Numbered from the stretch's first letter, positions 25,379 through 34,946 are shown. The stretch is 64,000 nt of DNA from Paenalcaligenes hermetiae (GCF_039543645.1 NZ_BAABKD010000011.1:62001-126000); one strand, 5' to 3'. The notes: generated from the letters alone by a model not told the origin. Numbers and translations are program-made.

Positions 25379-26137
25379 ATGATTAATGATGAGTTAATGA
25401 ATACCATAGGGCAAGCTCGCCGTATTTTAATCTTCAGTGGCGCCGGTATGTCAGCAGAAAGTGGGGTACCGACCTTTAGGGATGAGCTAACAGGATTATG
25501 GGAGCAATATGACCCAATGGATTTGGCGACCCCAGAAGCATTTGAGAGAGACCCTGCTTTGGTTTGGGGGTGGTATATGTGGCGCCGACAACAAGTGGCA
25601 GCGGTTGAGCCAAATGCGGGTCATCGTGCGATTGCGGCATGGCAACGTATTTATCCACTGCGTATCGTGACACAAAATGTGGATGATTTACATGAGCGAG
25701 CTGGAAGCTATGGGGTGGTGCATGTGCATGGGGAGCTGTTTGCATCACATTGTTATCGTTGCCGAGCCCCCCATAAGCCTACAGCGCTCGAAGAGACCTC
25801 AGAGCAGATCGGTCAGCCAATTGATCCGCCCCATTGCAAGTTATGTGGTGGCTTGGTGCGACCTAGCGTAGTATGGTTTGGCGAGGCCCTAGATGAGGCC
25901 AGTTTACGCGCTGCCATTTATGAGGCTGAAAACTCCGATTTAGTGCTTGCGATTGGCACATCAGGGTTAGTGCAGCCAGCAGCGCTTGTTCCTCAATGGG
26001 CAAAAGATCAAGGGGCACAGGTGATTCAGATTAATCCGAACCCTACAGCATTAGATGAGCTCTGTGACATTAATATTCGGTCGACGGCGGCTCATGTTCT
26101 ACCACAAATAGTAGAAAAACTCGGTATACATAACTAA
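25379..26137 (+). CDS. cobB: NAD-dependent protein deacylase (sirtuin, CobB type)
   Basis: Removes acyl groups from protein lysines using NAD+. 252 residues with the Rossmann motif GAGMSAESGVPTFRD (21-35), QNVDDLHERAG (99-109), the catalytic histidine in VHGE (H118) and a structural zinc site of four cysteines (C125, C128, C153, C156). The YxxR pair (Y66, R69 in WGWYMWRRQQ) is that of class III sirtuins, which predicts desuccinylase activity beside deacetylase activity. The ATG at 25379 (GAGAG upstream) is preferred to an in-frame ATG at 25352 that would add nine unusual residues. It is divergent from crcB. Confidence 0.92.
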   Translation: MINDELMNTIGQARRILIFSGAGMSAESGVPTFRDELTGLWEQYDPMDLATPEAFERDPALVWGWYMWRRQQVAAVEPNAGHRAIAAWQRIYPLRIVTQNVDDLHERAGSYGVVHVHGELFASHCYRCRAPHKPTALEETSEQIGQPIDPPHCKLCGGLVRPSVVWFGEALDEASLRAAIYEAENSDLVLAIGTSGLVQPAALVPQWAKDQGAQVIQINPNPTALDELCDINIRSTAAHVLPQIVEKLGIHN

Positions 26138-26147
26138 AGATCACAGG

Positions 26148-27638
26148 ATGATGGATTCTATTTTAGATACAGAGCAAATGTATGCGGCTGATAGGGCGGC
26201 GATAGCGCGGGGGATCAGTGCCTATAGCTTAATAGATCGAGCTGGGGTAGCGGCGGCAGAGCAAATCCATGTTCGTTGGCCAACAGGAAAAATCTTGGTT
26301 TTGTGTGGGCCGGGTAATAATGGGGGCGATGGGTATCGCCTCGCCTCGCAGTTACATTGCTGGGGGCGTGCAGTACGCGTGATGGAGTATGCGCCGCAGC
26401 GAGCGCGTTCTGCTGAAGCGCAGGCTCATCGAGAGCAGTGTCTAGTCGCGCTCGAGCCTTTAGATGAGACGGCTTTTGAGGCAGCGGATATTGTGGTGGA
26501 TGCGCTACTTGGTATGGGGTTGCAGCGCCCACTGTCTGCTGCGCTTCAGACAGTATTACAGAGCTTGCAGGCCAGCTCCGCCTCTATTTGTGCGATCGAT
26601 GTACCCACTGGTATTGATGGTAATGGCCGGTGTTGGGCAGAGGCCCCATTACAAGCAGCGTTAACAATTACATTTTTTAGAAAAAAATTAGCGCATGTGC
26701 TTGCTCCTAGTCGATTTTTGTGTGGTGAGATTAAGGTCGTGGATATTGGCTTATGCGAAGAGGATGTGACACCTCCCTCGTACCTATATGAAAACCAACC
26801 GGCGTTGTGGCAGTCAGCGATCCCGTGGCCACAACCTTTGCAGCATAAGTATCAGCGCGGTGCAGCTTTGGTGTATGGGGGCAGTGAAATGACGGGGGCA
26901 GCGCGTTTGAGTGCTTTAGCGTGTGCGCGGGCAGGTGCAGGAGCCACGACAATTGCTTGCGCGTCAGATGTATGGGCTATTTATGCACAAAGCATGCAAT
27001 CGGTGATGGTAAAACGTTGGCACAGCCTAAGCCAAGCGGCGGCTCTGAGTCATAGCTCTACCTATCAAGCGGTACTGATAGGGCCCGGTTTGGCGCCAGA
27101 GCCCAGCACACAAGAGCTTGTTATGCGTAGTTTGTTGCAAACTCAGGTTTCAAGTTGGGTGGTGGACGCGGGAGCATTGACCGCTTTTGCTTCGCAGCCA
27201 GAATCTTTATTTGAGGGCATACATACTAGTGCAGCGCAAGTGATTCTGACCCCACATGAGGGGGAGTTCGCACGACTATTTCCCGATTTGGCTTTACATT
27301 CAAATCAGAAAAATAAAGTTGAACGGGCACGTCAGGCTGCCGCACGCAGCGGTGCGATCGTGCTTCTAAAAGGTAGTGACACTGTGGTTGCAAGCCCCGA
27401 TGGACGGGCGGCGGTGCAAACGCAATCCTCACCGTATTTGGCATCAGCCGGTAGCGGTGATGTATTAGCTGGTATGATGACGGGCCTTTTAGCACAAGGG
27501 ATGTCACCTTGGTTGGCGGCCAATATGGCGGTATGGATGCATAGTCAGGCTGGCTTGATCTTGGGGGCTGGTTTAATCGCAGAAGATCTCGTGCAGTCTA
27601 TTCCGACAATTTGGCAGCAAATAGGGCGTATGAATTAA
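26148..27638 (+). CDS. nnr: bifunctional NAD(P)H-hydrate epimerase/dehydratase
   Basis: Repairs hydrated NAD(P)H. The 496-residue fusion has an N-terminal YjeF_N epimerase domain (residues ~1-215, with LCGPGNNGGDGYRLA and IDVPTGIDGNG) and a C-terminal ADP-dependent dehydratase domain (~225-490, ribokinase-like, with HKYQRGAALVYGGS, LIGPGLA, LTPHEGEFARLF and the anion-hole motif SAGSGDVLAGMMTGLL). It begins 10 bases after cobB at tandem ATGs (26148 or 26151). The following tadA starts 3 bases after its stop. Confidence 0.94.
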   Translation: MMDSILDTEQMYAADRAAIARGISAYSLIDRAGVAAAEQIHVRWPTGKILVLCGPGNNGGDGYRLASQLHCWGRAVRVMEYAPQRARSAEAQAHREQCLVALEPLDETAFEAADIVVDALLGMGLQRPLSAALQTVLQSLQASSASICAIDVPTGIDGNGRCWAEAPLQAALTITFFRKKLAHVLAPSRFLCGEIKVVDIGLCEEDVTPPSYLYENQPALWQSAIPWPQPLQHKYQRGAALVYGGSEMTGAARLSALACARAGAGATTIACASDVWAIYAQSMQSVMVKRWHSLSQAAALSHSSTYQAVLIGPGLAPEPSTQELVMRSLLQTQVSSWVVDAGALTAFASQPESLFEGIHTSAAQVILTPHEGEFARLFPDLALHSNQKNKVERARQAAARSGAIVLLKGSDTVVASPDGRAAVQTQSSPYLASAGSGDVLAGMMTGLLAQGMSPWLAANMAVWMHSQAGLILGAGLIAEDLVQSIPTIWQQIGRMN

Positions 27639-27641
27639 CCC

Positions 27642-28151
27642 ATGAATGTAGATGTGAGAGAAAAATTTAGTCAAAGTGATGAGCAGACCATGCAATTAGC
27701 GCTACAATTGGCGCAGCGAGCGTGGCAGGCAGGGGAAGTACCGGTAGGGGCGGTCTTGGTCGATGCCCAAGGTGAAATCATTGGGCAGGGCTACAATCAG
27801 GTTATTACGCAAGCTGATCCGACTTGGCATGCCGAAATTGAGGCACTGCGCCAAGCCGCGCAACAACAGCAAAATTACCGCTTACCGGGTGCGCAGCTTT
27901 TTGTGACCCTAGAGCCGTGCATGATGTGTTTAGGTGCGTTGCTGCATGCACGCGTTGCGCGGATTGTGTATGCCACAGCCGATCCTAAAACCGGTGTGTG
28001 TGGCAGCCAGCTTTGCTTGCATGAGCATACTGCTCTGAATCATCACACTCAGGTACAAGCTGGGCTTTATCAAGATCAAGCGGCGCAGTTATTGCGAGAC
28101 TTTTTTAAAGAGCGCCGGCAGTTGGCTAAACAACGTAAACAGACTTTATGA
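27642..28151 (+). CDS. tadA: tRNA adenosine(34) deaminase
   Basis: Makes inosine 34 in tRNA-Arg(ACG). This is the nucleic-acid deaminase TadA and has nothing to do with the Tad pilus ATPase of the same name. The 169-residue protein has the zinc and proton-shuttle motif HAE (63-65) and PCMMC (92-96, C93 and C96), with the ARVARIVYATADPKTGVCGS loop of which VARIVYATADPKTG is typical. It sits between nnr and ldcA with minimal spacing; its stop overlaps the ldcA ATG by four bases. Confidence 0.94.
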   Translation: MNVDVREKFSQSDEQTMQLALQLAQRAWQAGEVPVGAVLVDAQGEIIGQGYNQVITQADPTWHAEIEALRQAAQQQQNYRLPGAQLFVTLEPCMMCLGALLHARVARIVYATADPKTGVCGSQLCLHEHTALNHHTQVQAGLYQDQAAQLLRDFFKERRQLAKQRKQTL

Positions 28152-29098
28152 AAACCGAATCAATCACGCAAAAGGGTGAGCAGGCTTCATGCCATGCCGC
28201 CACGCCCGAGGGCATTTATATTATTTCTTCTTCTAGTGCGGTAGAAGATGCCAGTCAATTACATTGGGCTCAGCAGCATTTACGCGCTTTAGGTTGGCAA
28301 GTGCAACTGGATGGGGATGCACTAGCCGTGCACCAGCGTTTTGCAGGCAGTGACGCTCAACGCTTAGCAGCCATAGAGCGGGCGTTAAACCAGCCTCATG
28401 ATGTGGTGTTGTCGAGCCGAGGCGGCTATGGGCTAAGCCGGCTGTTACCCTTTATTGATTGGAAAGCCGTGGCGCAAAGCGGTAAGCGTTTTGTAGGGCA
28501 TAGTGATTTTACGGCGTTTAATTTGGCTTTGTTAGCACAAACGGGGGCCATAAGCTACGCAGGGCCGTGCGCGGCTTTTGATTTTGGGGTGGAGCAGCCC
28601 GACGATCTAACATTGGATTTATTCCATGAGGCCATGACCAATCAGCTCGAGGTGCTGAGCTTTGAGGCAGAAGGCTCCGATGCCGTTGATACACGGGGTG
28701 TGCTTTGGGGGGGGAACCTCGCCATGCTTTGCTCTTTATTAGGAACGCCTTATTTCCCTCAGGTGCCCTATGGCATTTTGTTTTTAGAGGATGTGGGCGA
28801 GCATCCTTATCGTATTGAACGCTATTTAAATCAGCTCTGGCAGGCGGGGGTGCTGGCCCAGCAGCAAGCCATTATTTTGGGACAGTTCACAGGTTACCAT
28901 TTGGCTGAGCATGACCGAGGCTACGATATGCAAGCCGTTATACAGTGGTTACGCCAAACGGTCAAAAAACCGGTGGTTTTAAATTTGCCATATGGGCATG
29001 TGCCTTTGAAAGCCACCTTACCCATCGGCAAAAAAATTGGTGTGGCTACCGAGGATGATATGGCGTATTTGCTGATCGAAGAACATCATCACGAATAA
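28148..29098 (+). CDS. ldcA: LD-carboxypeptidase (muramoyltetrapeptide carboxypeptidase)
   Basis: A serine peptidase of family S66 that removes the terminal D-alanine from murein tetrapeptides during cell-wall recycling in the cytosol. The 316-residue protein shows the Ser-Glu-His triad regions FVGHSDFTAFNLALL (Ser about 120), EDVGEHPYRIERYLNQL (Glu) and LPYGHVPLKATLPIG (His), plus SSRGGYGLSRLLP. It overlaps tadA by four bases (ATGA). Confidence 0.92.
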   Translation: MKTESITQKGEQASCHAATPEGIYIISSSSAVEDASQLHWAQQHLRALGWQVQLDGDALAVHQRFAGSDAQRLAAIERALNQPHDVVLSSRGGYGLSRLLPFIDWKAVAQSGKRFVGHSDFTAFNLALLAQTGAISYAGPCAAFDFGVEQPDDLTLDLFHEAMTNQLEVLSFEAEGSDAVDTRGVLWGGNLAMLCSLLGTPYFPQVPYGILFLEDVGEHPYRIERYLNQLWQAGVLAQQQAIILGQFTGYHLAEHDRGYDMQAVIQWLRQTVKKPVVLNLPYGHVPLKATLPIGKKIGVATEDDMAYLLIEEHHHE

Positions 29099-29133
29099 GC
29101 CCCTTTATTGATTATTTTTTAAGATATTTTGTT

Positions 29134-30741
29134 GTGATTACGACTTCAAACCTAACTATCCAATTTGGACCCAAACCCTTATTCGAAAATGTAAATGCCA
29201 AATTTGGAGGGGGCAATCGTTACGGCCTTATCGGAGCAAATGGCTCGGGAAAATCCACTCTCATGAAAATCATTGGTGGCGATTTGGAGCCCACAGCCGG
29301 TAGTGTGACGTTAGATCCAGGCATGCGCTTAGGTAAGCTGCGCCAAGATCAGTTTGCCTTTGAGACGCATACTGTATTAGATGTGGTGATGATGGGACAT
29401 ACGGAAATGTGGCAGGCCATGACGGAGCGCGATGCCATTTATGCGGATATGGAGGCCACCGAAGACGATTATATGCGGGCGGCAGAACTAGAAAGCTTAT
29501 TCGCGGAATACGATGGTTACACCGCACAGGCACGAGCTGGAGAATTACTTTTAGGTCTGGAGATCCCCACCGAGCAGCATCATTTATTGATGAGTGAATT
29601 AGCCCCGGGCTGGAAGTTGCGGGTATTGTTAGCGCAAGCATTGTTTTCTAATCCTGATGTACTGCTGCTTGATGAGCCCACTAACAACTTGGATATTAAT
29701 ACGATTCGTTGGCTCGAAGAAACCTTAAATAGTTATGACAGTACGATGATTATTATTAGTCATGACCGTCACTTTTTAAACCAAGTGTGTACACATATGG
29801 CTGACTTGGATTATGGTGAGCTGCGTATCTATCCGGGTAACTATGATGATTATATGTTGGCCTCGGCGCAAGCACGGGAACGTTTGTTACATGCAAATGC
29901 CAAAGCCAAAGAACGCATTAGTGAACTGCAAGATTTTGTACGACGTTTTTCAGCCAACAAATCTAAGGCGCGTCAGGCAACCTCGCGCATTAAACAAATT
30001 GATCGTATTAAGTCAGAAACGGTTGAGGTCAAACCCTCTTCTCGCCAAAACCCCTATATTCGGTTTGAACAAGCTAAGCCGTTGCATCGGTTAGCTGTGA
30101 GCACAGAAGCCCTGAGCAAAGCTTATGACCGTCCTATTATTGATCAGCTGAATCTTACGATAGAGGCAGGCGAGCGTATTGCTATTGTTGGTGCGAATGG
30201 CGTAGGTAAAACAACATTATTACGCTTATTGTATGGGGATCTTGCTCCGGATGCGGGGAAAGTAACATGGGCTGAGAACGCTGACATTGGTTATATGGCG
30301 CAAGACGTCTCCGATGCTTTTACCCAGGACAGTAACCTTTTTGATTGGCTACTTGATTATCGCCAGCCTGGGGATGATGATCAGGCCTTACGTTCGGTAC
30401 TAGGGCGTTTGTTATTTTCTAGCGATGATATTAAAAAATCCGTAAAAGTATTATCTGGCGGAGAAAAAAACCGTTTAAGTTTTGGTCGGTTAATGCTATC
30501 TCGGCATAATGTGCTCATGCTAGATGAGCCCACTAACCATTTAGATATGGAGTCTATCGAGTCCTTACAAATGGCGTTAGAAAAATATGCGGGCACTTTA
30601 ATTTTTGTATCGCATGACCGTGAGTTTGTCTCTGGTGTTGCTACACGAATTATTGAAATTTTCCCCAATGGTAAACTGGTGGATTATGTCGGTGCTTATG
30701 ACGACTACTTAGCTTATCGGGATAGCCAAACAACAGTGTAA
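29134..30741 (+). CDS. ybiT: ABC-F family ribosome-associated ATPase, YbiT-like
   Basis: A 535-residue soluble protein with two ABC ATPase domains joined by the ABC-F linker (about residues 245-310), acting on the ribosomal E site. Walker A motifs are GANGSGKSTLM (~34-44) and GANGVGKTTLL (~353-363); Walker B motifs are LLLDEPTNNLD and LMLDEPTNHLD. As in E. coli YbiT the first signature motif is SELAPGWKLRV rather than LSGG, whereas the second is normal (LSGGEKNRLSFG). The start is GTG with a poor ribosome site. Confidence 0.92.
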   Translation: MITTSNLTIQFGPKPLFENVNAKFGGGNRYGLIGANGSGKSTLMKIIGGDLEPTAGSVTLDPGMRLGKLRQDQFAFETHTVLDVVMMGHTEMWQAMTERDAIYADMEATEDDYMRAAELESLFAEYDGYTAQARAGELLLGLEIPTEQHHLLMSELAPGWKLRVLLAQALFSNPDVLLLDEPTNNLDINTIRWLEETLNSYDSTMIIISHDRHFLNQVCTHMADLDYGELRIYPGNYDDYMLASAQARERLLHANAKAKERISELQDFVRRFSANKSKARQATSRIKQIDRIKSETVEVKPSSRQNPYIRFEQAKPLHRLAVSTEALSKAYDRPIIDQLNLTIEAGERIAIVGANGVGKTTLLRLLYGDLAPDAGKVTWAENADIGYMAQDVSDAFTQDSNLFDWLLDYRQPGDDDQALRSVLGRLLFSSDDIKKSVKVLSGGEKNRLSFGRLMLSRHNVLMLDEPTNHLDMESIESLQMALEKYAGTLIFVSHDREFVSGVATRIIEIFPNGKLVDYVGAYDDYLAYRDSQTTV

Positions 30742-30743
30742 CC

Positions 30744-31355
30744 ATGCTTTATCAATTAGACGATATTTACCACTACGAAGAAGACATTAAAAAAAGCCGG
30801 TTTTTAGCGATCGCTGCGCCAGTACAGAGCGCAAGCGACGCCATGGCTTTTTTAGAGCAGCACAGTGTGCCTGATGCGACCCATAACTGCTGGGCATATA
30901 AAATCGGTGATGAGTATCGTTTTAATGATGATGGCGAGCCAGGGGGGACGGCAGGGCGTCCTATGCTCCAGGCCATAGAGGGACAAAGCTGCGATCGAGT
31001 AGTGGTACTGGTGATTCGTTGGTTTGGCGGTGTTAAGCTGGGTACGGGTGGATTGGTACGTGCTTATGGGGGCGTGGCCGCGTCGTGTTTGCGTTTAGCA
31101 CCTAAAAGCCCTATTGTGCCGCTGCAAACGGTGCTGTGTTCATGTGAATACAGCGATAGTGATCTGGTGCGCTCCCGCTTTGCTCAGTATCAAGCCCAAG
31201 TGCTAGCCGAGCAGTTTGGAGCAACGGGGGTTGAGTGGCATTTGGCTTTACCCTTGGATCAGGTCGAGGCTTTTGAACAAGCGTTTACTAATCTGACACG
31301 AGGCCAAGGCTTTTGGTCTAAACAAGAGCAGACGGATAGTCAGTCTTTAGAGTAA
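30744..31355 (+). CDS. yigZ: YigZ/IMPACT family protein
   Basis: A 203-residue protein with the UPF0029 N-terminal domain (family phrase KKSRFLAIAAPV, then ATHNCWAYKIGDEYRFNDDG and GEPGGTAGRPML, and VIRWFGGVKLGTGGLVRAYG) and a small C-terminal domain. Relatives of eukaryotic IMPACT; the bacterial role is unclear, possibly translation- or nucleic-acid-related. It starts 2 bases after the ybiT stop, which suggests a functional link with that ribosome-acting ATPase. Confidence 0.9.
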   Translation: MLYQLDDIYHYEEDIKKSRFLAIAAPVQSASDAMAFLEQHSVPDATHNCWAYKIGDEYRFNDDGEPGGTAGRPMLQAIEGQSCDRVVVLVIRWFGGVKLGTGGLVRAYGGVAASCLRLAPKSPIVPLQTVLCSCEYSDSDLVRSRFAQYQAQVLAEQFGATGVEWHLALPLDQVEAFEQAFTNLTRGQGFWSKQEQTDSQSLE

Positions 31356-31382
31356 AAAATACCCCGCTGTACAAGCGGGGTA
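31354..31382 (-). terminator. intrinsic terminator of the thioredoxin gene
   Basis: Perfect 9-bp stem TACCCCGCT/AGCGGGGTA (31360-31368, 31374-31382), 5-base loop, six T residues on the minus strand. It also closes the plus-strand yigZ unit geometrically, though without a T-run on that side. Confidence 0.88.
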
Positions 31383-31396
31383 TGTATGCGGGAAAA

Positions 31397-31768
31397 TTAG
31401 GCCTGGTTATTTTGTTGGGCCGCGATTTCCGCGTGGACTTCTTCCATATTGACCGCTTTGACCTGGGTAATGAGCTCTTCAAGCTGCGATTCTGCCAAAG
31501 CACCGGAGTGTTGGAACAACAGGACTTTTTCGCGGAATACCATGATAGTAGGGATAGAGCGGATGCGCATGGCGGCGGCTAGGTCTTGCTCTTCTTCCGT
31601 GTTGACTTTAGCAAAAGTCATATCAGGGTGCTTAGCGGCGACGGCTTCGTAAGTAGGGCCAAACTGCTGACATGGACCACACCAAGGGGCCCAAAAATCA
31701 ATGATTAAAGGTTTGTCGCTATCAATGGCCGCTTGGAAGGTGTCTTGAGTAAGATCTACGGTGCTCAT
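31397..31768 (-). CDS. trxA: thioredoxin-family protein
   Basis: A 123-residue cytosolic thioredoxin: the first strand IDFWAPWCGPCQQFGPTY has the redox pair C30/C33 and the cis-proline segment IRSIPTIMVF follows. It has no signal peptide. There is a C-terminal extension of about 15 residues (HAEIAAQQNNQA), so it may be a second, specialised thioredoxin rather than the main one. AAGGAA lies 5 bases ahead of the ATG, and it has its own terminator. Confidence 0.85.
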   Translation of the reverse strand: MSTVDLTQDTFQAAIDSDKPLIIDFWAPWCGPCQQFGPTYEAVAAKHPDMTFAKVNTEEEQDLAAAMRIRSIPTIMVFREKVLLFQHSGALAESQLEELITQVKAVNMEEVHAEIAAQQNNQA

Positions 31769-31784
31769 AATTCTTCCTTAAATG

Positions 31785-31812
31785 AAAAAGCGGCTATTAA
31801 TATAGCCGCTTT
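31785..31812 (-). terminator. intrinsic terminator of the NCS2 permease gene
   Basis: Perfect 10-bp stem AAAGCGGCTA/TAGCCGCTTT (31787-31796, 31803-31812) with a 6-base loop and a short T-run on the minus strand. It separates the permease from the thioredoxin gene. Confidence 0.8.
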
Positions 31813-31876
31813 ATAATTGGTAGTTATAACTATGTTATATCTGTAGTGTAACGCGTTTTCAAAATAAAAAAACCCC

Positions 31877-33169
31877 TTAATCCGGAAAAAATGCGTATTT
31901 CACAATAAATAACCCTGCCACAATTGCCGTTGCGGGATGAATATCGCGGATTTTTCCTGTGCTTAGTTTAATCACTACATAGCTAATAAAACCAAAAGCC
32001 AGTCCGTTGGCAATGGAGTAGGTAAATGGCATGGTCAGAGCCGCTAGCGCAGCGGGGGCGGCTTCCGTCATGTCATTCCAGTTGATTTCAGCCACTTCGC
32101 GCAGCATTAGCCCAGCCACATAAAGTAATGCCGGCGCGGTTGCGTAGGCGGGAACCATTTTTGCTAAGGGTGAAAAAAACAACGCTAATAAGAAACAAGC
32201 GGCAACCGTTAGCGCAGTCAGCCCTGTGCGGCCACCGGCTTGTACGCCAGAGGCGCTTTCTACATAGGCGGTGGTGCTACTGGTGCCGATTAGAGAGCCC
32301 GCAACGATGGCTGTACTGTCTGCAAACAAGGCTCGGCCTAAGCGGCCGGGATTGTCGTCGGTAATGAGGTTGGCCCGTTTAGCAACGCCGAGCATGGTGC
32401 CAGTGGCATCGAATACCTCGACCAATACTAAGACTAAAATCACATGAGCAAGCCCCATGTGCAACGCACCGATAATATCTAGCTGCATAAACGTGGGCGC
32501 AATGCTTGGGGGCATAGAGAAAATGCCCTGATAATCATTATGGCCTGTTAGTGTGGCAAGAGCGGTAACGGTTAAAATACCAATTAAGATCGCCCCCCGT
32601 ATTTTAAGGGCATCCAGTGCGGTGATGATAAAAAACCCCAAGATAGCAAACAGGGCGCTTGGTTGGGTTAGATCTCCAATACCGATTTTTGTGGCAGGGT
32701 GGTCGACAACGATGCCTGCATTCATCATGGCAATAATGCCTAGGAATAGGCCAATACCTGCCGCAATCGCTGCGCGTAAGGAGCGAGGGATCCCCTCAAT
32801 AATCCAAGAGCGTATACCGGTGGCAGTCAGTAATAGAAAAATCACCCCAGAGATAAAAACAGCCCCTAGTGCTTGTTGCCAGCTATAACCGAGTGCAGCA
32901 ACCACAGTAAAAGCAAAAAAAGCGTTCAACCCCATGCCTGGCGCCATGCCAATGGGCCAGTTTGCTACAAAGGCCATAATCAGTGTACCGACTACGGCGG
33001 CTAAACACGTCGCAACAAACACCGCCCCATGGTCCATACCGGTGCTCGATAAAATACTTGGGTTCACGATAATAATATAAGACATGGTCAGGAAGGTGGT
33101 GATTCCTGCCATGATCTCCGTTTTGGTAGTGGTACCATGTTCGCTTAGCTTAAATAGGCGCTCAAACAT
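31877..33169 (-). CDS. NCS2-family purine permease (AzgA/PbuG branch)
   Basis: A 430-residue polytopic membrane protein (about 13 helices) that should import adenine, guanine or hypoxanthine with protons. The branch is shown by TTFLTMSYIIIVNPSILS near residue 27, NWPIGMAPGMGLNAFFAF, GRTGLTALTVAACFLLALF and the conserved VESASGVQAGGRTG before it. No purine riboswitch or PurR-like box is evident in the 94-base gap to tsaD. It stands alone, divergent from tsaD. Confidence 0.9.
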   Translation of the reverse strand: MFERLFKLSEHGTTTKTEIMAGITTFLTMSYIIIVNPSILSSTGMDHGAVFVATCLAAVVGTLIMAFVANWPIGMAPGMGLNAFFAFTVVAALGYSWQQALGAVFISGVIFLLLTATGIRSWIIEGIPRSLRAAIAAGIGLFLGIIAMMNAGIVVDHPATKIGIGDLTQPSALFAILGFFIITALDALKIRGAILIGILTVTALATLTGHNDYQGIFSMPPSIAPTFMQLDIIGALHMGLAHVILVLVLVEVFDATGTMLGVAKRANLITDDNPGRLGRALFADSTAIVAGSLIGTSSTTAYVESASGVQAGGRTGLTALTVAACFLLALFFSPLAKMVPAYATAPALLYVAGLMLREVAEINWNDMTEAAPAALAALTMPFTYSIANGLAFGFISYVVIKLSTGKIRDIHPATAIVAGLFIVKYAFFPD

Positions 33170-33263
33170 AAGGTTTCCTGTGGATAAAAGTCGTAAAATA
33201 GATAATTATGCGATTTTATGCTGATTTGCGCGAAGGCGCTATGGCAACAACTAGAAATAAATT

Positions 33264-34298
33264 ATGAAAATACTTGGATACGAGAGTTCTTGCGACGAAA
33301 CCGGTGTCGCGATAGTGTGTACAGAAAAAGGCTTGATCGCGCATGGCTTACATAGTCAAATTGCCATGCATCGCGCCTACGGTGGTGTTGTGCCAGAGCT
33401 GGCCTCACGGGATCATATTCGGCGCGTTTTACCTTTAACCAAAGAAGTACTCGCACAGGCAGGGATGACTCTAGAGGACATTGATGCCATTGCGTATACG
33501 GCAGGTCCTGGGCTAAATGGGGCTCTGTTGGTGGGGGCGAGCTTTGCTTGTGCTTTAGCGTGGTCCAGAGGTATTCCTACATTACCCATTCATCATCTCG
33601 AGGGCCATTTGCTTTCTCCATTATTGGCCGATCCGGCGCCTGATTTTCCCTTTGTTGCGTTATTGGTGTCAGGTGGCCATACCCAAATCATGCAAGTGGA
33701 CGGGGTTGGGCAGTATCAGCTATTGGGCGAGACCTTGGATGATGCGGCGGGCGAAGCCTTTGATAAAAGTGCGAAATTACTGGGTTTACCATATCCTGGT
33801 GGGCCAGCCTTATCGGCTCTAGCTGAAAAAGGCAATGTGGAGCGTTTTCAGCTGCCACGCCCTATGCTGCACAGCGGGGATTTAGACTTTAGTTTTAGTG
33901 GGCTTAAAACGGCTGTTTTAACGACTTTACGTAAATTAGAAGCGGAATCATCCGTAATAACGGAGCAAGATAGAGCGGACTTAGCTGCTGCTACACAGGC
34001 CGCGATTGTCGATGTATTGGCGATCAAGTCACTTCGAGCCCTAAAGCAAAGCGGGTTAAAACGCTTAGTGGTTGCTGGGGGAGTAGGAGCGAATCGTTTA
34101 TTGCGTCGTCAGTTAGAAATCGAATCTGAAAAAATGGGTGCTCAGGTGTATTTCCCACCAGTGAGCCTATGTACGGATAATGGGGCAATGATTGCTTTTG
34201 CTGCGGCAATGCGTGTTAAGTCTGGCGTACAGCAGCCGGACATATCCTCCAGTTTTAAGGTGAAGCCGCGTTGGGATCTAGAGGATGTAACACATTAA
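33264..34298 (+). CDS. tsaD: tRNA N6-adenosine threonylcarbamoyltransferase
   Basis: Transfers the threonylcarbamoyl group to A37 of ANN-decoding tRNAs with TsaB and TsaE. The 344-residue ASKHA-fold protein opens with ILGYESSCDETGVAIV, has the metal-binding histidines in PIHHLEGHLLSP and the phrases LLVSGGHTQIM and VVAGGVGANRLLR. Residues DNGAMIAFA near 310 supply the aspartate metal ligand. Length is normal. Confidence 0.96.
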   Translation: MKILGYESSCDETGVAIVCTEKGLIAHGLHSQIAMHRAYGGVVPELASRDHIRRVLPLTKEVLAQAGMTLEDIDAIAYTAGPGLNGALLVGASFACALAWSRGIPTLPIHHLEGHLLSPLLADPAPDFPFVALLVSGGHTQIMQVDGVGQYQLLGETLDDAAGEAFDKSAKLLGLPYPGGPALSALAEKGNVERFQLPRPMLHSGDLDFSFSGLKTAVLTTLRKLEAESSVITEQDRADLAAATQAAIVDVLAIKSLRALKQSGLKRLVVAGGVGANRLLRRQLEIESEKMGAQVYFPPVSLCTDNGAMIAFAAAMRVKSGVQQPDISSSFKVKPRWDLEDVTH

Positions 34299-34316
34299 CG
34301 GAATGCTTGGCTTGTT

Positions 34317-34946
34317 TTATTTGGTTTTTTGGCCAATACGGCTTTCTGTACCTAGTAATAGGCGGCTGATATTGGCTTGATGGCGCCAAAGCAGCAACAA
34401 ACTAAGCACCCCTACACAAAGGGCAAGATTTTTATCCATGGGCCACAAGCTACCTGCACCTAAGAAATAATAAGCGGGGGCTAATATGGCTGCGATAATA
34501 GCAGATAGGGATGAGTAACGTGTGGCATAGGCGACCAAGAGCCAGGTTAAAGCGCAAGCAAGCGCTAAGGCTGGTTGGATAGCAATTAAAATACCGATTG
34601 CCGTAGCGACGCCTTTACCGCCTTTAAACCCTAGGGTAAATGGGAAAACATGCCCTAAAAATGCAGCGATAGCACTGGCGGCGACGACAAGGGTGTTGAG
34701 TTCAAAACTGTGGCTGACCCATTGCGCTAACCACACTGCAGCGCTGCCTTTTAATAAATCACCTATAAGCGTTAGGGCAGCAGCAAGTTTATTCCCTGAG
34801 CGTAATACATTGGTCGCCCCTGGGTTATTTGAACCAAATGTACGGGGGTCGGCTAAACTCATTAAGCGGCTTACAATCACTGCAAAAGGTAAAGAGCCCA
34901 ATCCATAGGCAGCCACAACAGTAGCCAAAGCAATAATCCAAAGCAT
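34317..34946 (-). CDS. plsY: glycerol-3-phosphate acyltransferase PlsY
   Basis: Inner-membrane enzyme that acylates glycerol-3-phosphate from acyl phosphate, the first step of phospholipid synthesis. 209 residues and five helices. Motif 1 is SLADPRTFGSNNPGATNVLR, motif 2 GHVFPFTLGFKGGKGVATA and motif 3 lies near the C-terminus (LLLWRHQANISRLL). The ATG at 34946 is preferred (AGGGA 7 bases upstream); the frame is open further up to 34976 but without a site. It converges with tsaD over an 18-base gap with no hairpin. Confidence 0.94.
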   Translation of the reverse strand: MLWIIALATVVAAYGLGSLPFAVIVSRLMSLADPRTFGSNNPGATNVLRSGNKLAAALTLIGDLLKGSAAVWLAQWVSHSFELNTLVVAASAIAAFLGHVFPFTLGFKGGKGVATAIGILIAIQPALALACALTWLLVAYATRYSSLSAIIAAILAPAYYFLGAGSLWPMDKNLALCVGVLSLLLLWRHQANISRLLLGTESRIGQKTK

